Source of the DNA: Cryptomeria japonica
Taxonomy: Eukaryota > Streptophyta > Pinopsida > Cupressales > Cupressaceae
Direction of reading: 5' to 3'
Assembly: GCF_030272615.1 (NCBI RefSeq)
Contig: NC_081406.1
Location: 245,575,218 to 245,639,217 of the forward strand
Length of the DNA stretch: 64,000 nt
Program-made: the position numbers and the translations under genes
Shown: piece by piece, positions 1-13,000 of the stretch
Numbering within the stretch: position 1 is the stretch's first letter
How the letters are laid out: each line of letters opens with the position of its first letter
Notes under the pieces: generated by a model
Databases searched by the model: none
What the model was told of the DNA's origin: nothing
Seen by the model: only the letters and a program-made list of their open reading frames with translations

Positions 1-882
1 TGTTTACATCAATGGTACTTCACAAGCCCATTCATGGACCATCAATCATCAAATTTTGTGAGTATATTGCAAATGTTAGCAAATTCCCTCAAGGTAATCT
101 AATTATCATCATTATCGATGAAAAGAATGTATGACTATCTTCATTAAGCATTCCAACACTCCAATCAACATCTCTAACTATTTATCAAGTAGATCCTCAT
201 CCATCACTAATATATGTATATCTCCCCTCCTTTATCATTTATCATACTTATGTGACATGGAATACTATAGGAGGCACCATCTTGTAGCTTGTTATATTAT
301 ATAAATATGGGATCAAGGCATCATGTAAATATATTTTCGTTAATTAATTTATCATCTCTACTTTGTTACATGATGTCTTATCTTGGAGAGGATCCTCAAA
401 GTAGAAGTGTTTTTTTTCTTGTGCATGCTCAAGGTCCTTTGATGGAAGTAGTTTCACTATTGTTTCTATCAACTAAATCCTTGATTATCAAACATATATT
501 TAAAATTGTTCTACAATATGATAAAATGTAAGTAGGCAACTACAATTGAAAACACAAACAAAATACATATTCCATTAATTACAAAGGTTCGAGTACATTT
601 TTATAGTCCCTAGACTTTGGCTCTTCTCTTCCTTGGTGAATAGGCACAAAGCTCTTAATTCATGGTCATGCTACATGAGGAAATTCATAACACAAATACA
701 TGAGCCTTGACTAGGACAATCCAAGGAATACTCTACATTCTTGGTTGAACACACTCAATATGTCCCTTCTCTAATGTTTGTTGTTTATTTTGTTGCAAAC
801 AAAGAGAATACTAGGTGCTAAATATCTAGGCTCATAATGAATAAATAATTATTTGAGGGAGTAGTTGTTTCAATTCTTTACT
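1..882. other. AT-rich flank, no gene recognised
   Basis: This stretch is AT-rich with stops in all frames. The only open frames are short and resemble no protein family I know. I see no repeat with defined edges, no RNA gene and no clear LTR end. Confidence 0.5.
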
Positions 883-1044
883 ACCATCACTTGATTTTTA
901 TTTTTATTTTATAGGTAATGGGCCAAAGCCAATAAGGTGTACATACCCTACCCCCTTGTGGGATTTGAACTTGTGACCTCTCTTTCAAGAGCCCAAGTTC
1001 TCCACCACTAGGCCAACTGAGGTTGTATCACCATCACTTGATTT
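883..1044 (-). mobile_element. tRNA-derived SINE with 15-bp target-site duplication
   Basis: The body is about 898-1029, read on the minus strand. The head near 1029 carries an A-box-like TGGCCTAGTGG and, about 35 bases on, a B-box-like AAGTTCAAATCCC, the internal RNA polymerase III promoter of tRNA-derived SINEs. The minus-strand 3' end is an A/T-rich tail. The 15-base sequence ACCATCACTTGATTT lies on both sides (883-897 and 1030-1044), as expected for LINE-assisted insertion. The ~132-bp body fits plant SINEs. I cannot assign a family name. Confidence 0.8.
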
Positions 1045-3189
1045 ATTAATCAAGTTACAAATGTTGTTTTATTTAACAACTCTTATACCATGTTTAATTA
1101 TTCAAAAGGAATATTAATCCTCATTACATTTGGGTTTAAAAAGACATAATAAATGCAATGTGATTGTATGCCCTATAATTATGCCTATTTTCTTTAATAG
1201 AATGCACTTTGATGCATTGGTTGAGTTGTGGAAGTAAGTTGAACACACCTCCATGTAACACTACTTGTGAATGTATATAGAAAAAAACTAAAAGAAGGCA
1301 AAATTGGTCAACTTTTCTTGCGCATCACATCTTTTTCCTTTTCTTTCCCAACCCTATTCTGCTATCCATTTTCCCTGCCATGTTTAGACACTTGTAGTTT
1401 AATACCAAAGTAGGCTACTAGTACCCTTGCATTTAAAGTAGCATTTGTTTAGACAAATGACATTGCCATTCAAAGGGATTGACCTTCTCAAAAGGTTTTC
1501 ATCATGTTTTACAAAAGACTATTAGACATGGCAATTTTCTATGTTGGTTTCACCAAAACCTACAAGATATACAACATAGGAATACCCAACATCAAAATCT
1601 AGTAACTTTGGTAACTGATGTGCTAAGGAACCCATCTTGTTCTACCATTTGTTGGTCAAAACCACACCCCTCTCTATTCCATCCACAACCACTACCATGT
1701 GGATGGTGAGATACAAAATTGAGATCCCCTTGTTCAACTCCCCTAAATGTCTTAAGAGGCAAAACACCTATAATGCTACCAACAACAATTCAAGCTCCTT
1801 TGCAAGCCTAGTATACCTATGAACCGCAATGTTCTTACCTCCAACTTCCACCATTTGTACACTCTCTTCTTCACCCATCAAAGTTGCTTATAAGTGACTT
1901 AGGATCTTACCTAGAATATACTCTTCACTCTCTCAAGTTGATAGTAAACTTCACTCTTTGGTAGGTTGTATGCTTTATTATGCAATAAATTGTTTGTTCC
2001 ACTTGTCAACAATTTCATGAGGGTTGCCTCTGTCAACACAAATGTGTGAATCTACTTCAATGTATGTGCTTATATGTAGCACTAAAGTCACAACAAATGG
2101 CCTTCATGGTTAACTACAAATTACACAAAAGCTCACAACATATTTCAAACTAAAACACAACAAAATGATATGAAACCCTTTATAAATGACAAGATTACTC
2201 GAACCCTAAAGGCTGCTCATCAATTTTATGCACCGATACTTCATTCAACAAAATCAGTCTTTAAAACCATCGTTTAAAAAACGTTTTGTATTTTTAATAA
2301 CATCAAATTGTGTTTTAGCTCATGCTTTATGAATTTGCAACCATCAAATACCTTGTAAAAACATCGATGCTTCGTTTTGAGTTCATGCCCTAGTACACAT
2401 TCATCTTAATCATGCTCGCGTCTCCTTAATTGAGGTTGATCTATAAGAAAATGACAAATCATAAAAAGGAGCAAAATTTGAAGGATAATTATCCCTAATT
2501 ACAAGTGTCAATTACTTAGACACGACAAGGTGCATAAAATTAAAAGCAACAAAAACCAATTATCTCTTTTACACTAATTTAATTTTTGTTTTGATAAATT
2601 GCCTACTTAAATTGATTGGGTTAATTAAGGATATATTGCCTTAACTTGCCACATTTGACACTATTCAGTCTAATTTACCTCTTCGGACCCTATTCAATAT
2701 AATTTTCCTTTTCTAGTAAATTAAGGATGCGACGTTAATTAACCTAGTTGATATTCATTTTGATTAAATCCATTTCATTTAATATGATAAACTGGAAAAA
2801 GATGGCAAGAAAGTATTTTTTAGTATTTAATTGTCACACATCTTTAAGATAAAGATGTTCAAAAATGCAATGATGTAAAATATATTAAATTCTTATGTTG
2901 CATTAAAATGACTACCACCAATTTTAACCCAAAAGGATTTATGTTCGCCATTAACATTAATAAAAATGATAGGTTATTACCCTTATATTATAATTAATAT
3001 CACTTCTTTAAATGTATATTTATGGTAGCATGGACTAAATAATGTTTAAATTTCAACTGAAAACATCCTAATCTGTTAAAATTAGTTGCCTACGCAGATT
3101 AAGCAAACCTACATCTATAAAGCTCAGCAGGAGGTTTACTATGTGAAGGCATTTTAATATTGCAAGATTCACAGATAGCAATATTAGAT
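1045..3189. other. AT-rich region downstream of PHR2, no gene recognised
   Basis: About 2.1 kb without a convincing coding region. Short frames near 1479-1822 have no family resemblance. I found no LTR edges, tRNA or satellite. It lies beyond the 3' end of the minus-strand PHR2 gene. Confidence 0.5.
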
Positions 3190-3870
3190 TGAATTTAACA
3201 ATCTTCAAATTTCCAAACGCTATTAAGCAATGCTCAGCAGGAAATTACCATTACTTTTCAAAATCACAGCACAAAAAATACTACAATACTGATACTGACA
3301 GGGATCAAAACAACAAAAATGGTGTAACAAACAAGTTTAAATGCACTTCTTGTGACATCATCCATTCGATCACTCTCTTCCAATGTAAATCATTGATATG
3401 ATTTAATGTCAGGATCAATGATGGATATCATCAGGTACATTCAAAATCTTGCATTCTAAAAAAGCCATTATTACACAAACAGGATCAAATGCTCTGCATG
3501 GATTCACAGTTAAAGCTATGTGTTGGCACTTGAAGATTTTCAAAGCTCCAATAAGTAATCAGTAGTAGGAATATACCATTACGTTTCAAAGTCACCTCAC
3601 AAAAATAGCCATAATACTGATGTAACTGGAACAAATAACAACAGGAATGGTGTAACTAATAAATTTAAATGCAGTAATTGCAATATATTCATTCCGCCAT
3701 ACTCTTCAATGTAAATCATAGATATGTTTTTACTAGCACGCTCAATGAATTGTATTATAGGGCACAATAATATCTTTTACAATGTCTAATGTTCAACTGA
3801 TATTCAAAATCTTACATTCCCAGGAAGCCGTTATTACACAAACAATCAAACACAACCCACGGATAAACTC
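3190..3870. repeat. Diverged tandem duplication (~360-bp offset) beside the PHR2 3' end
   Basis: The segment around 3190-3505 recurs in diverged form around 3540-3870. Matching blocks include 'ttcaaaatcttgcattc' near 3439 and 'ttcaaaatcttacattc' near 3803, each followed by 'attacacaaaca' a little further on. A block like 'aatggtgtaac' followed by 'aaatttaaatgca' also appears in both arms. The duplication directly follows the PHR2 stop codon in the direction of transcription, so it may overlap the 3' UTR or terminator. Confidence 0.65.
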
Positions 3871-3920
3871 TACATGGAACTTTGAAAGCTGCCTGGCTCA
3901 TCAGAAGTGTTTGTTTGAAA

Positions 3921-3926
3921 TTTATT
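3921..3926 (-). terminator. Candidate poly(A) signal AATAAA of PHR2
   Basis: On the minus strand an AATAAA lies about 16 bases after the PHR2 stop codon at 3942-3944. The motif is canonical but short and unusually close to the stop. Plant poly(A) signals are loose, so a later site may be used. Confidence 0.3.
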
Positions 3927-3941
3927 GTTTGCTGAATACCA

Positions 3942-4026
3942 CTACGCTGCAACAGGGCCTGCACAAGTTATGGCTGGAGAAGCAGTTTGACTTTTCTTAG
4001 CCGAGCTGTACTTCTTAGTAATGAAT
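3942..4026 (-). CDS. PHR2: PHR2 exon 4 (terminal)
   Basis: The acceptor GAATTTCAG ends at 4027. The exon completes the Arg codon begun in exon 3, runs through FITKKYSSAK and a short Ala/Pro/Thr tail, and stops at TAG (3944-3942). The ending closely resembles the C-terminus of known PHR2 proteins, so the gene appears complete at its 3' end. Confidence 0.9.
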
Positions 4027-7000
4027 CTGAAATTCAGTGTGTTTTAATAGTCAGTAAAGTCTCAAAAATGAGATGTGAATTGAAAATTGCTATATTCTTA
4101 TGGAGATTAGTTCACCTAAAGAAGTCCCTCCATAAAAGTTCAAAGGTAAGCCAATTTAAGCCACCATCAGAACCAGAAGCTTTTCCAAGAGATGATGAAA
4201 TAGAACTGAATTCAAAAAAGATGCATCCAAGTTAGCCATGATTGAAATCGACATTGCTACATGAAATTTGAGAAGGATGTGTGTGTTAAAAAAAGTCTTC
4301 AAACTTTCTGTTGATTTTGTATCCTCTTCCATGCATTTTATGATGATCAATGCCAAAGGAGAAGAAAGACTCACCTGTTCTTGTTTTTCTTTAGCTCCTC
4401 AAACATGTAACGTGGTGAAAGACAACCCATTGCCAACCAGGGTGAGATTTTACATGAAAAGTTAGCACCATAAAGACTATCTCCAGAGCCATCCTTGCCA
4501 ACTTTCTGAGGCTGCCCTCTATACTCCGTGGCAAACATTTTTAGCCTCTGCAAGGCTTCTGTTTCACCTCCAACAAGTGATGCATTTGCGGTAGATTTGC
4601 CACTCTGCAAGAAATTGCACTACCTTATTTAAAATTGATGCACACAATGAAACCACTTGCATTCATGTGCCATATCTACATTGACCAAAAAGATTTGAAC
4701 CTCACAATTGGGAGATTATAGGTAACAAAATATTGTGGTCAACACCTTGCATTCCAAGGAATTATGTATAATGCTTAGCTCAAAATTCAAATTTAAGAAC
4801 AAAGTTAACTGACATAATCAACCATCAAAAACCTGATGAACACTATGAAATGCAGTGAGATAAGTAAATTGCTTAAAGCTGAACCTATAGAGCAATCAAC
4901 GGGCCAAAGGTGGTGGTGTATTCAACAAATGCATAAAACTTGGGCTACAGAAGCCAAATATTGCAATCAACGGGCCAAAGGTGGTGGTGTATTCAACGAA
5001 TGCATAAAACTTGGGCTACAGAAGCCAAATATTGCTGACAATAAAAATGATGATGCAATATTATTTTGACCTTTTTTTAACATGATTGTAGCTTCAGATC
5101 TAAGTCACGAGATTTCATGCTGTCTTTTCTTTCAACAAAGATAAAACTCAATTAGAACCCAAATAAAAATGTGGAAAAGCATGCCAATATAAATAAATAT
5201 TTCTAAATTTTAAAATTGTGTTCATTAGTTAGTTTAAAATATTCAGACAACTTGGGATTCGACAAGAAAAAGTTGCAAAACTTGATGCATATCAAATATT
5301 TTATTCAATGCGAACCCAGAAATTCACATGCAATGGAATTTATATGTTTGAATTAGTTCAACAATTCAATAAGTGAAATAGCATCCAGGGGCATTACCTT
5401 CAAGTTTCAGCTTATTTTGATGCAGAATCCCCCAAATGACGAACATTTTAAGAAATGGCAATTATGATATTCAATATCTTACTACCCCCAGAGTCGTTAT
5501 AAAATGTGACATGAGACAAAAGTAGGATAAGGAATTATTTGGCAAACATTTTCCAAATCACCTAAACAAGACACAGGAGAAAAAGAAAATTGATATCGAA
5601 GGATATGTACAGGATAAATTTGCAAAAAAAGTGCTTGTACTATGAGAGACTGCAAGAAGAAAAAGCTGAAAGAAGAACTAAAACAGAACAAAAATTTGTA
5701 AACAAATGGTCAAATGGTTAAAAGAAATGGTTCAATAGAGAGCTCTTCCATATATCCAAATTGTAAGAACAGATTACAGAATCAATATAACCTAATGGAG
5801 AATTAATCACTGAGAATCAGACACTTAAAAAGAGGAAGTCCACTTTTATGGCAAGTTGCTTATGGAAGAAGTGAACCAATGGGCATGTCAGGACAATGAC
5901 CAGTTAATGGCCTTAACAACAGAGAAAGAGGCTGAAGCTACTCCTTTCTATGATTTTCATTAGGAGCTCACAAAACCCCACGACCTGATTGTTTCCAAGA
6001 AGGCTTCTTTGAAAAATAAAAAGAAAAAGAAAAATCGAAGCTGTTCTGAAAGAATAGAACTCAACCTCTTTCCCTCGTTCCAAACAAAGAGAATGCAGAA
6101 CACTTTGATGTCTTTTGACCAAACATATTCATCACTTTGTCACATGTAATGGTTAATGGATTAAAAATACATATCCCAACACCAGCTTAAAACTTGCAAG
6201 ACTTTCAGTGGAAAATTTTGGGGAATAGGTTCTTCAGATAACCTTTACAAATATTTCACAAGTTCATGACTGTATAAAGCATAAAGACTGCCATCAAACC
6301 CAATACAAGACAAAGGAAAGTTGGCCATCTATTTCATAATCAAACAAATCAAGTAATGAATGTATTCTTACATGATAACGTGTAGAGCAAAGAAGTGTAC
6401 GTATCCCAATTTTCAAAGAAGCTTGAAGAGAAGAGTGGGGTACAGAGGTTACACCTTTTACACAAGGTGTAATGTATGCAAAAAGGTCTCTAGTGAATAT
6501 GCTATATCACTGAGGTAAAGTCATAGAAATAGAACACAATATAATAGAAAATAGAGCAGACCAGAGAGTATATAACCAAGCCACTTTGAGGTGGCAACCT
6601 CCACAACTTAATAATAAGAATAGAATTCCCAATATGTTAATATGAGAGAGCCTTGCTTATCCTTGAATATAGACATAATTACGTAGGGTTACACCCCTTG
6701 GTCCTAATTAGATCAGCCTAAAGAAAAAATCAGAAATGAAAATATAAATGTTAAGTGTGCCGTAAGACAGCCCACACATATCCTGATACACACTATGAGC
6801 AGAGCGTGTAGCATGCCCTTTCCCTTTGAACTGATGTTGTCATCAACATGGACTAGCACAGGATGTTGCTGTAGGAATGTTTCAGCCTCCCATGTCACAT
6901 TCTCACCAGGCAGACTCTTCCACTTGATCAAATACTTTGTAATCACTCATTATCTGCAGCCTCTAAGTGTGTGTATGAAGGATGGCTTCAAGCTCCAAAA

Positions 7001-10000
7001 TTATTCTTCCAAGTTCATCAAGCTCTGGTAATTCTATTTGGGATAAAATTCTTTGTCCAATGACTTTCTTCAATCAGAAAACATGGACAACCAAACGCAT
7101 TTTTGCTGACAGAGATAACTCCACTTTGTATACAACTTCAAATCTTCTGCACAATATAATAAGGGCCATAAAAATTAGGGCTTAACTTGTTGATAGTTAT
7201 CCTCCTATTCTTTCAATGGCATTTGTGTATATGGCTGCAAACACACAAAAACCTAATATCCAACATCAAAATGCCTTTCACTTCATTGCTGCTCAGCTTG
7301 CTGCTTCATGCACTTTTGTGCCACTCGCAAGTCCTCTCATAACTAGTCAGGACTACCTACTGGTGTTGAATGCATTCTTCGACTGCTTGAACCTTTGAGT
7401 GTACCTTCAAATATGAGGTGATGGATGATGGATAACACCAATGACAAGATATGGAAAAAGGTGCTACACCATCATTCCGCTAGTGGCAACCATTGAACCC
7501 ATCTTTCATATTTTTCAGAAGAAAAAGAGAGGCGATAATCCCCCAAGCATTTGTTGACCACCTCAATATGCCCATCAAATTGGGGATAATAAGAAAAGCT
7601 ATGTGTTGGTTGAGTATTGAAACATGAAAATGACTCGGTCCAAAAATTACTAGTAAATATAGGATAACAATCACTTGCTAAGATATTTGGGTCCCATGTA
7701 GCTTTTGAACTCTCCATATAGCTTATAAGTTATTGCAACTGTACTTACCATAAATGGATGAGACAATGTAAAAAAATCGGCATATTTGGTGAGTCAAATA
7801 CACAACAACCATGATGAGATTTTTCCCCAGAAACTTGGACAATCTGATAATGAAATCCATGGAAACCCCCTCCCACCATTGACAAGGAACAAGGAGAGGC
7901 TGCAAAAAATCAATAGTTCTAATTATCTAGCACTTGTTTTGCTTACACACGACACATTTTACAAACAAATATTTGTATTTCCCCTTTGAGCCTTTCCCCA
8001 AAAAAATTGTATACATACATATATGTAATACATATTTACATATACATGCATAAATATAAAGTAAGTTAAAATTCTTCATTCGCATCAGCCCTCTAAAAGG
8101 GCTGCACAAGAATTCATCTAAACACATGCCACAGAATTGCAAGCCCTGCAGACAGGGGTTCAAAGAGGCAACTATTATCTTTATCTAAATGCAAAGGAGA
8201 AGAATCACTCAATACCGACAGGAGACATTCACCCTTTTTGGGTTTTTCCCCCTTTCTTTGAAGGTAGAAGCAACATTTGGTATGTTGGTTTCGTGGAAGG
8301 GGACTTTTTCCTCTTGATGTTTGTCCATTCTTAATGAGATGTGATCCCTGTGTTCTTCTTAAGGCATCCAATTGAATTGTCTTCCTTGTGATTAGGCCCA
8401 TTGATCTCTGGGACAGCCATAGACATCAACGAAGCTGCTGAAAATTCTCCAAACTTGGATTCCATATTCACCTGAACAATTTGTGAGACATCAGCAGAGG
8501 CATTCATTTTGGAATCCCCTTGTGGGACCCCCAAGATTAGAGCATGTAACATGTCCGATGGAGAAGACTGAGAAGTGTTTAGTTTTGTGCTCATAGGTGC
8601 AGGAACCATGGAGGAACTTGATTCTACCCGAGGCAGAGAAGGGATAGTAAAATGGTGTGGCTCAGCTCCAATCCACCAAGCAGGAGAATCACGCAAGTTT
8701 AACTTCCTTTTTCCAAGGTGTTTGTCTTCGGACAATGCTGTGTGGATTGTTCTGTAGAGAAGCAAAATCTGCATCTGAAAGAGATTCTTATATAGTCTAC
8801 TGGTTGCCCCCAGTTTCTCTTGCCCACTCCATGGACTAGAACTTCATGTTGTCTTCATGGCATCATCTAGTTTAATTACATAAACTCATGCATATATACA
8901 AGCACTCACACAACATACTTAGTGTCATATATAGCCCATACCATTGTAAAGAGGAAAGAAACTTCACAAAGAGTGATTCAAGATTTTCTTTCATTTGAGG
9001 TAGAAAAGTATTTACAACTAGCAATTCAAGTGTTGCTTTCATTCAAAGAGAAAGGGTATTTACCATGGTTGTATAATTCATAAATTAAATAATCCGCAGT
9101 TGAAATTGCTTGTTAGTTACGAAAAAAATAACTTGTAGCTGAGTTATTCATAAAAACCAATTTTCTATGGGGACATGTTTCCCCCAAAAAAACCTCACAT
9201 ATTTGAGATGGGCATGTTTTCGAGATGTGGGCACTTGGAGGAAACATCCTCCCACCACACTGCCACCACCTTGGAGAAACCATTAAAATGTCAAGACATT
9301 TTGTCCCCGAGGCGTTTGGGAGGCTCCTAGGAGTCTCCATCTTGGGGATGCCCAAGTGTCTCCCATGGCCAGACGACCAAAAAAGCCATTTCAAAATTTA
9401 AAGAAAAACCATAAATTTTTAATTGAAACCTACCCACCACATGGCCAAACCCTAATGGCCAATGGATCCAACCTAAGCCCCACAAACCCTATAAAAGACC
9501 CTCAAACCCTCATTTTAACTCGCAAACACAAATCAACAGAAAGTTGATAGTGTGAGTGTGAGAATGAAAGAGTGAGAATAAAGTGCTACAAGTGCAATAG
9601 AGTTGAGGAGGAGCAAGAAGAAAAGGAAAACGAGGATCTAACCAAGTTGCAAGCATTTTTCAAGCATGAGGTAGGATTCTATGATTTTTTTTAATTAGTT
9701 TCTGTTTCACATTCATATTCATAGACATGGCTACATATTCATATTGTCATCAACATTAAAATTAGAAAATAAAAATCATTTACTAAATTGCAAATTTCTA
9801 TTTTAATTTTTAAATTAAATAGTCATTAGTTTAGTTTTAAATTTTCAATTTTGCAAAAAAAAATTAAATTTTAATTTTACAACAGCAAGTTGTCATAATT
9901 TTTTAATTTAAGTTTTACAAATTACTTTTACTAGTTTATATGTTAAAACAAATTATTTTTCATACAAGAATTAAACTTTTGTGTATCCTCTACTTTTGCG

Positions 10001-13000
10001 CTTCATTGGACCTAAAGTAAGAAAAACAAAAGTAAAATCCTTGGTTGAAATAGATTAAGAACAAGGATTTTTATATGTGTATACTCTACTTAGGCACTTT
10101 GAGTTACTTAATCCTTTGTATTATGCTGCATGCATAGTTTGAATTTTAATTTAAAAAGTATAAACTTATAAATCTTATTTTGTTTATTGCAACGTGACAT
10201 ACACCAGCCATATATGTATATTACCCAGGTGTTCAAATTGAAGTAGAAAAAATATTTTTATTCCCCAAGAAAGGGCCAACCCAAGTTAAGTCCCTACTAA
10301 GGGCCAACCCAGGTTTTAAGCATTTAATATTAGCATTTGGATGAAGGATGCCAACCAAGGGAAAAAGGATAAAATTCGAAAAGGGGCCGACCACGGGGAG
10401 TATGATAAAGGGCTAACCGAAACAGCACTTGAAGCAAGAGGGGATGCACCGCTTACAAAGACTTATTATTTATGAAAAGAAGTGACCTTTCATCCAAAGA
10501 TAAAGATATAAAAGGAAGACCCATTCATTTGAAAAAAGGGCATCCATAATCGATCATGGAATGGGAAGAAGCATTTGATCTGAAATCAGATATTGAGCCA
10601 ATAAAGAGTGGAGTCTGATATTATATCAGCTGCTTAAAATTATTAAGTTTATGTGTAGAAATTGAATGATCAAGCATTAATGAAGAATAAGAAATCTGAA
10701 TATCAAGGAATAATTGAATTCAGTAGAATAAAATAATCAAGTTCAAATTGGAGCAGAATTTAGAAATGAACCTGAGTTAGAATTTAAAAACAGCAGTCTA
10801 TAATATTAACGGAAATATAATTAAATTACCAATTCATCAAGAATCTTAGAAATTAGTAATTAATCATTGGATTTTAATAAAACAATCATATTAGAAACAG
10901 GCAAGGAAACATAATAGGGCGATGTAGGAGTATGGGTCCCTTCAATTGAGTAGACACCCATTGAGTTGGTTGCTTGTGGGCCAAGGAATCGGATTGACTT
11001 GGTTGGTTGTTTGACGCTCTTGGGCTTAATTGTGGAGGATAGTCTCCCAGCATCCTATGGTGCTTTCCCCTCAAGTTTCTAATATGGTTGAAGCTATAGT
11101 GTGCATGTTTACAGTAGAAAACTTCATTATCATTTGTTTGATGTTAACTGATTATTTTTTCTAAGTTCAATTGTTATTATGTAATTCAGTTAAATAATAC
11201 TCTTTGAAAATAAATTATATTATTGGAATTGTTATTTTTAGGCCAAAATCAGGTACATCCCCAACAGGGGACAATTCACAATGTCACTATGAGTTCTCAT
11301 CACATGAGTGAGGATGAGGTTGAGGTTCAAAGTGAAACTAAATCCGATTATGCATCTGAGGCTGATGAAAATGTAGAAGTAGATAGTAACGATTGTGAAT
11401 CCCAAACTTGGAGTTCCATGGCAAGAACAACTGCAAATACGAATTGCCCCTCCACAATACTAGTTGATTTTGCTATAGGTCCCTTTTATCCTAAGTCTCC
11501 TCTAAAACAATTTGCAACAAAATTACAAAGAAGAACTAGGGCATTTGGGGGCACAAGGTTGAGAAAATGCAACTTCTATAACCTTGAATTTCAAGGCAAC
11601 ATTACCAGAGTTAATGCCCACCATATTTGAGGAAAAGATGTAGACGTATGTGAGGAGTTGGGGAAAAACCTACCTAAAATTTAGGGCTGAGATATGTAGA
11701 TTATGTGGTGGGGAAGTTGATGCAATTGCACCTACATATGCTTCTTTGTCTCATAGCCCAAGGGGTCATCAGAGCCAATCACACTATTCTACTTCTACTT
11801 TGCAAATGCAAGTTGCACGTATGCTAGTTTCTTCTACTTTAAGGGCACATGCAGCAGAGGCTAGGGGGAAACACAAGTAGACAAGTGATGCTCCTAACTC
11901 ACTAACTGAATTATTCAATGTGCAGATGAAGGATGAGGCAAATGATGCTATTGAAAAATTCTTCTTTGCCAATGGCATTCAATGCCATGTGGCTCGATCT
12001 CCTTGTTATAAGGAGGTAATGATGAAGGTAGCAAGGGCAGTCATATTTGCCACCAAGGGAGACAAACTTGGGGACCACAAACTAGGATAAGAACTATTCC
12101 AAGATAAATGTGTTAATGGAAACAAGACAAATGTATTAATGGAGAAGGTGAAGGAATGTTGGGTGACAAGTGGATGCAGTATAGTCATAGATGGGTGGAC
12201 GGACATTAGGCATAATCCACTCATCAATATCATGATTACATGTTCAAAGAGCCCATATTTTAAGGCAATTGATTGTTCAAGACATCACAAGGATGTCAAT
12301 TTTCAATTTTAGATCCTCAAGAATGCTATTAAGGAGGTTGGACCACAAAATGTGGTCCAACAATGACGGATGCAGCCCATATGTGCAAAGCTGCAATGAA
12401 GTTAATTGAGGTAACTTATAGACATTTTGGTGGACTCATTGTTGTGCACATTCCATGAATAATACACTCAAGAACATTGGAAAGCTTGATTGGATCAAAG
12501 CAATGGTCAATGATACTAGAGATGTGCAAATGTTTATCTATAACCACCACACTTCACATGCACTCTTCAAAACATTCTCTAAGAAGGAATTCTTGAAGCC
12601 AGTTGAGGCTAGATATGAATCTTATTTCATTCTCTTGGAGAGAATGCTTGAGTTGCACAAAATGGAATCAGTGGCCTGAGTCTAAGACAGAGTAGGCGAA
12701 GAGGGTGAAGGATGTAGTGAAGAGTGATGTTTTTTGGGGTAATGCAACTATATAGTCTCTATCATTACTCTAGTCTTCTAGGTCATTATATATAATCCAC
12801 CTAGCCTTGGAGGGGTGTATGAGCGCATTGATTCTATGCTAGACTAAATGAAGGTTGCTGTGCAAGAGGACCCCACATTAGCATTCTACAATGAGCACAT
12901 TCAGCCAAGCATTCATTTAAGATGGGAGAAGCTCAACACTCCCTTGCACATGGTTGCCCATGCATTAAGCCCCAAGTGGTATGTGCAAAGGCCTGGTAGA

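Noticed and set aside
898-1029. A tRNA gene on the minus strand
   Set aside because: Box A and B resemble tRNA, but the cloverleaf is not complete, and the A/T-rich tail and long target duplications mark a SINE.
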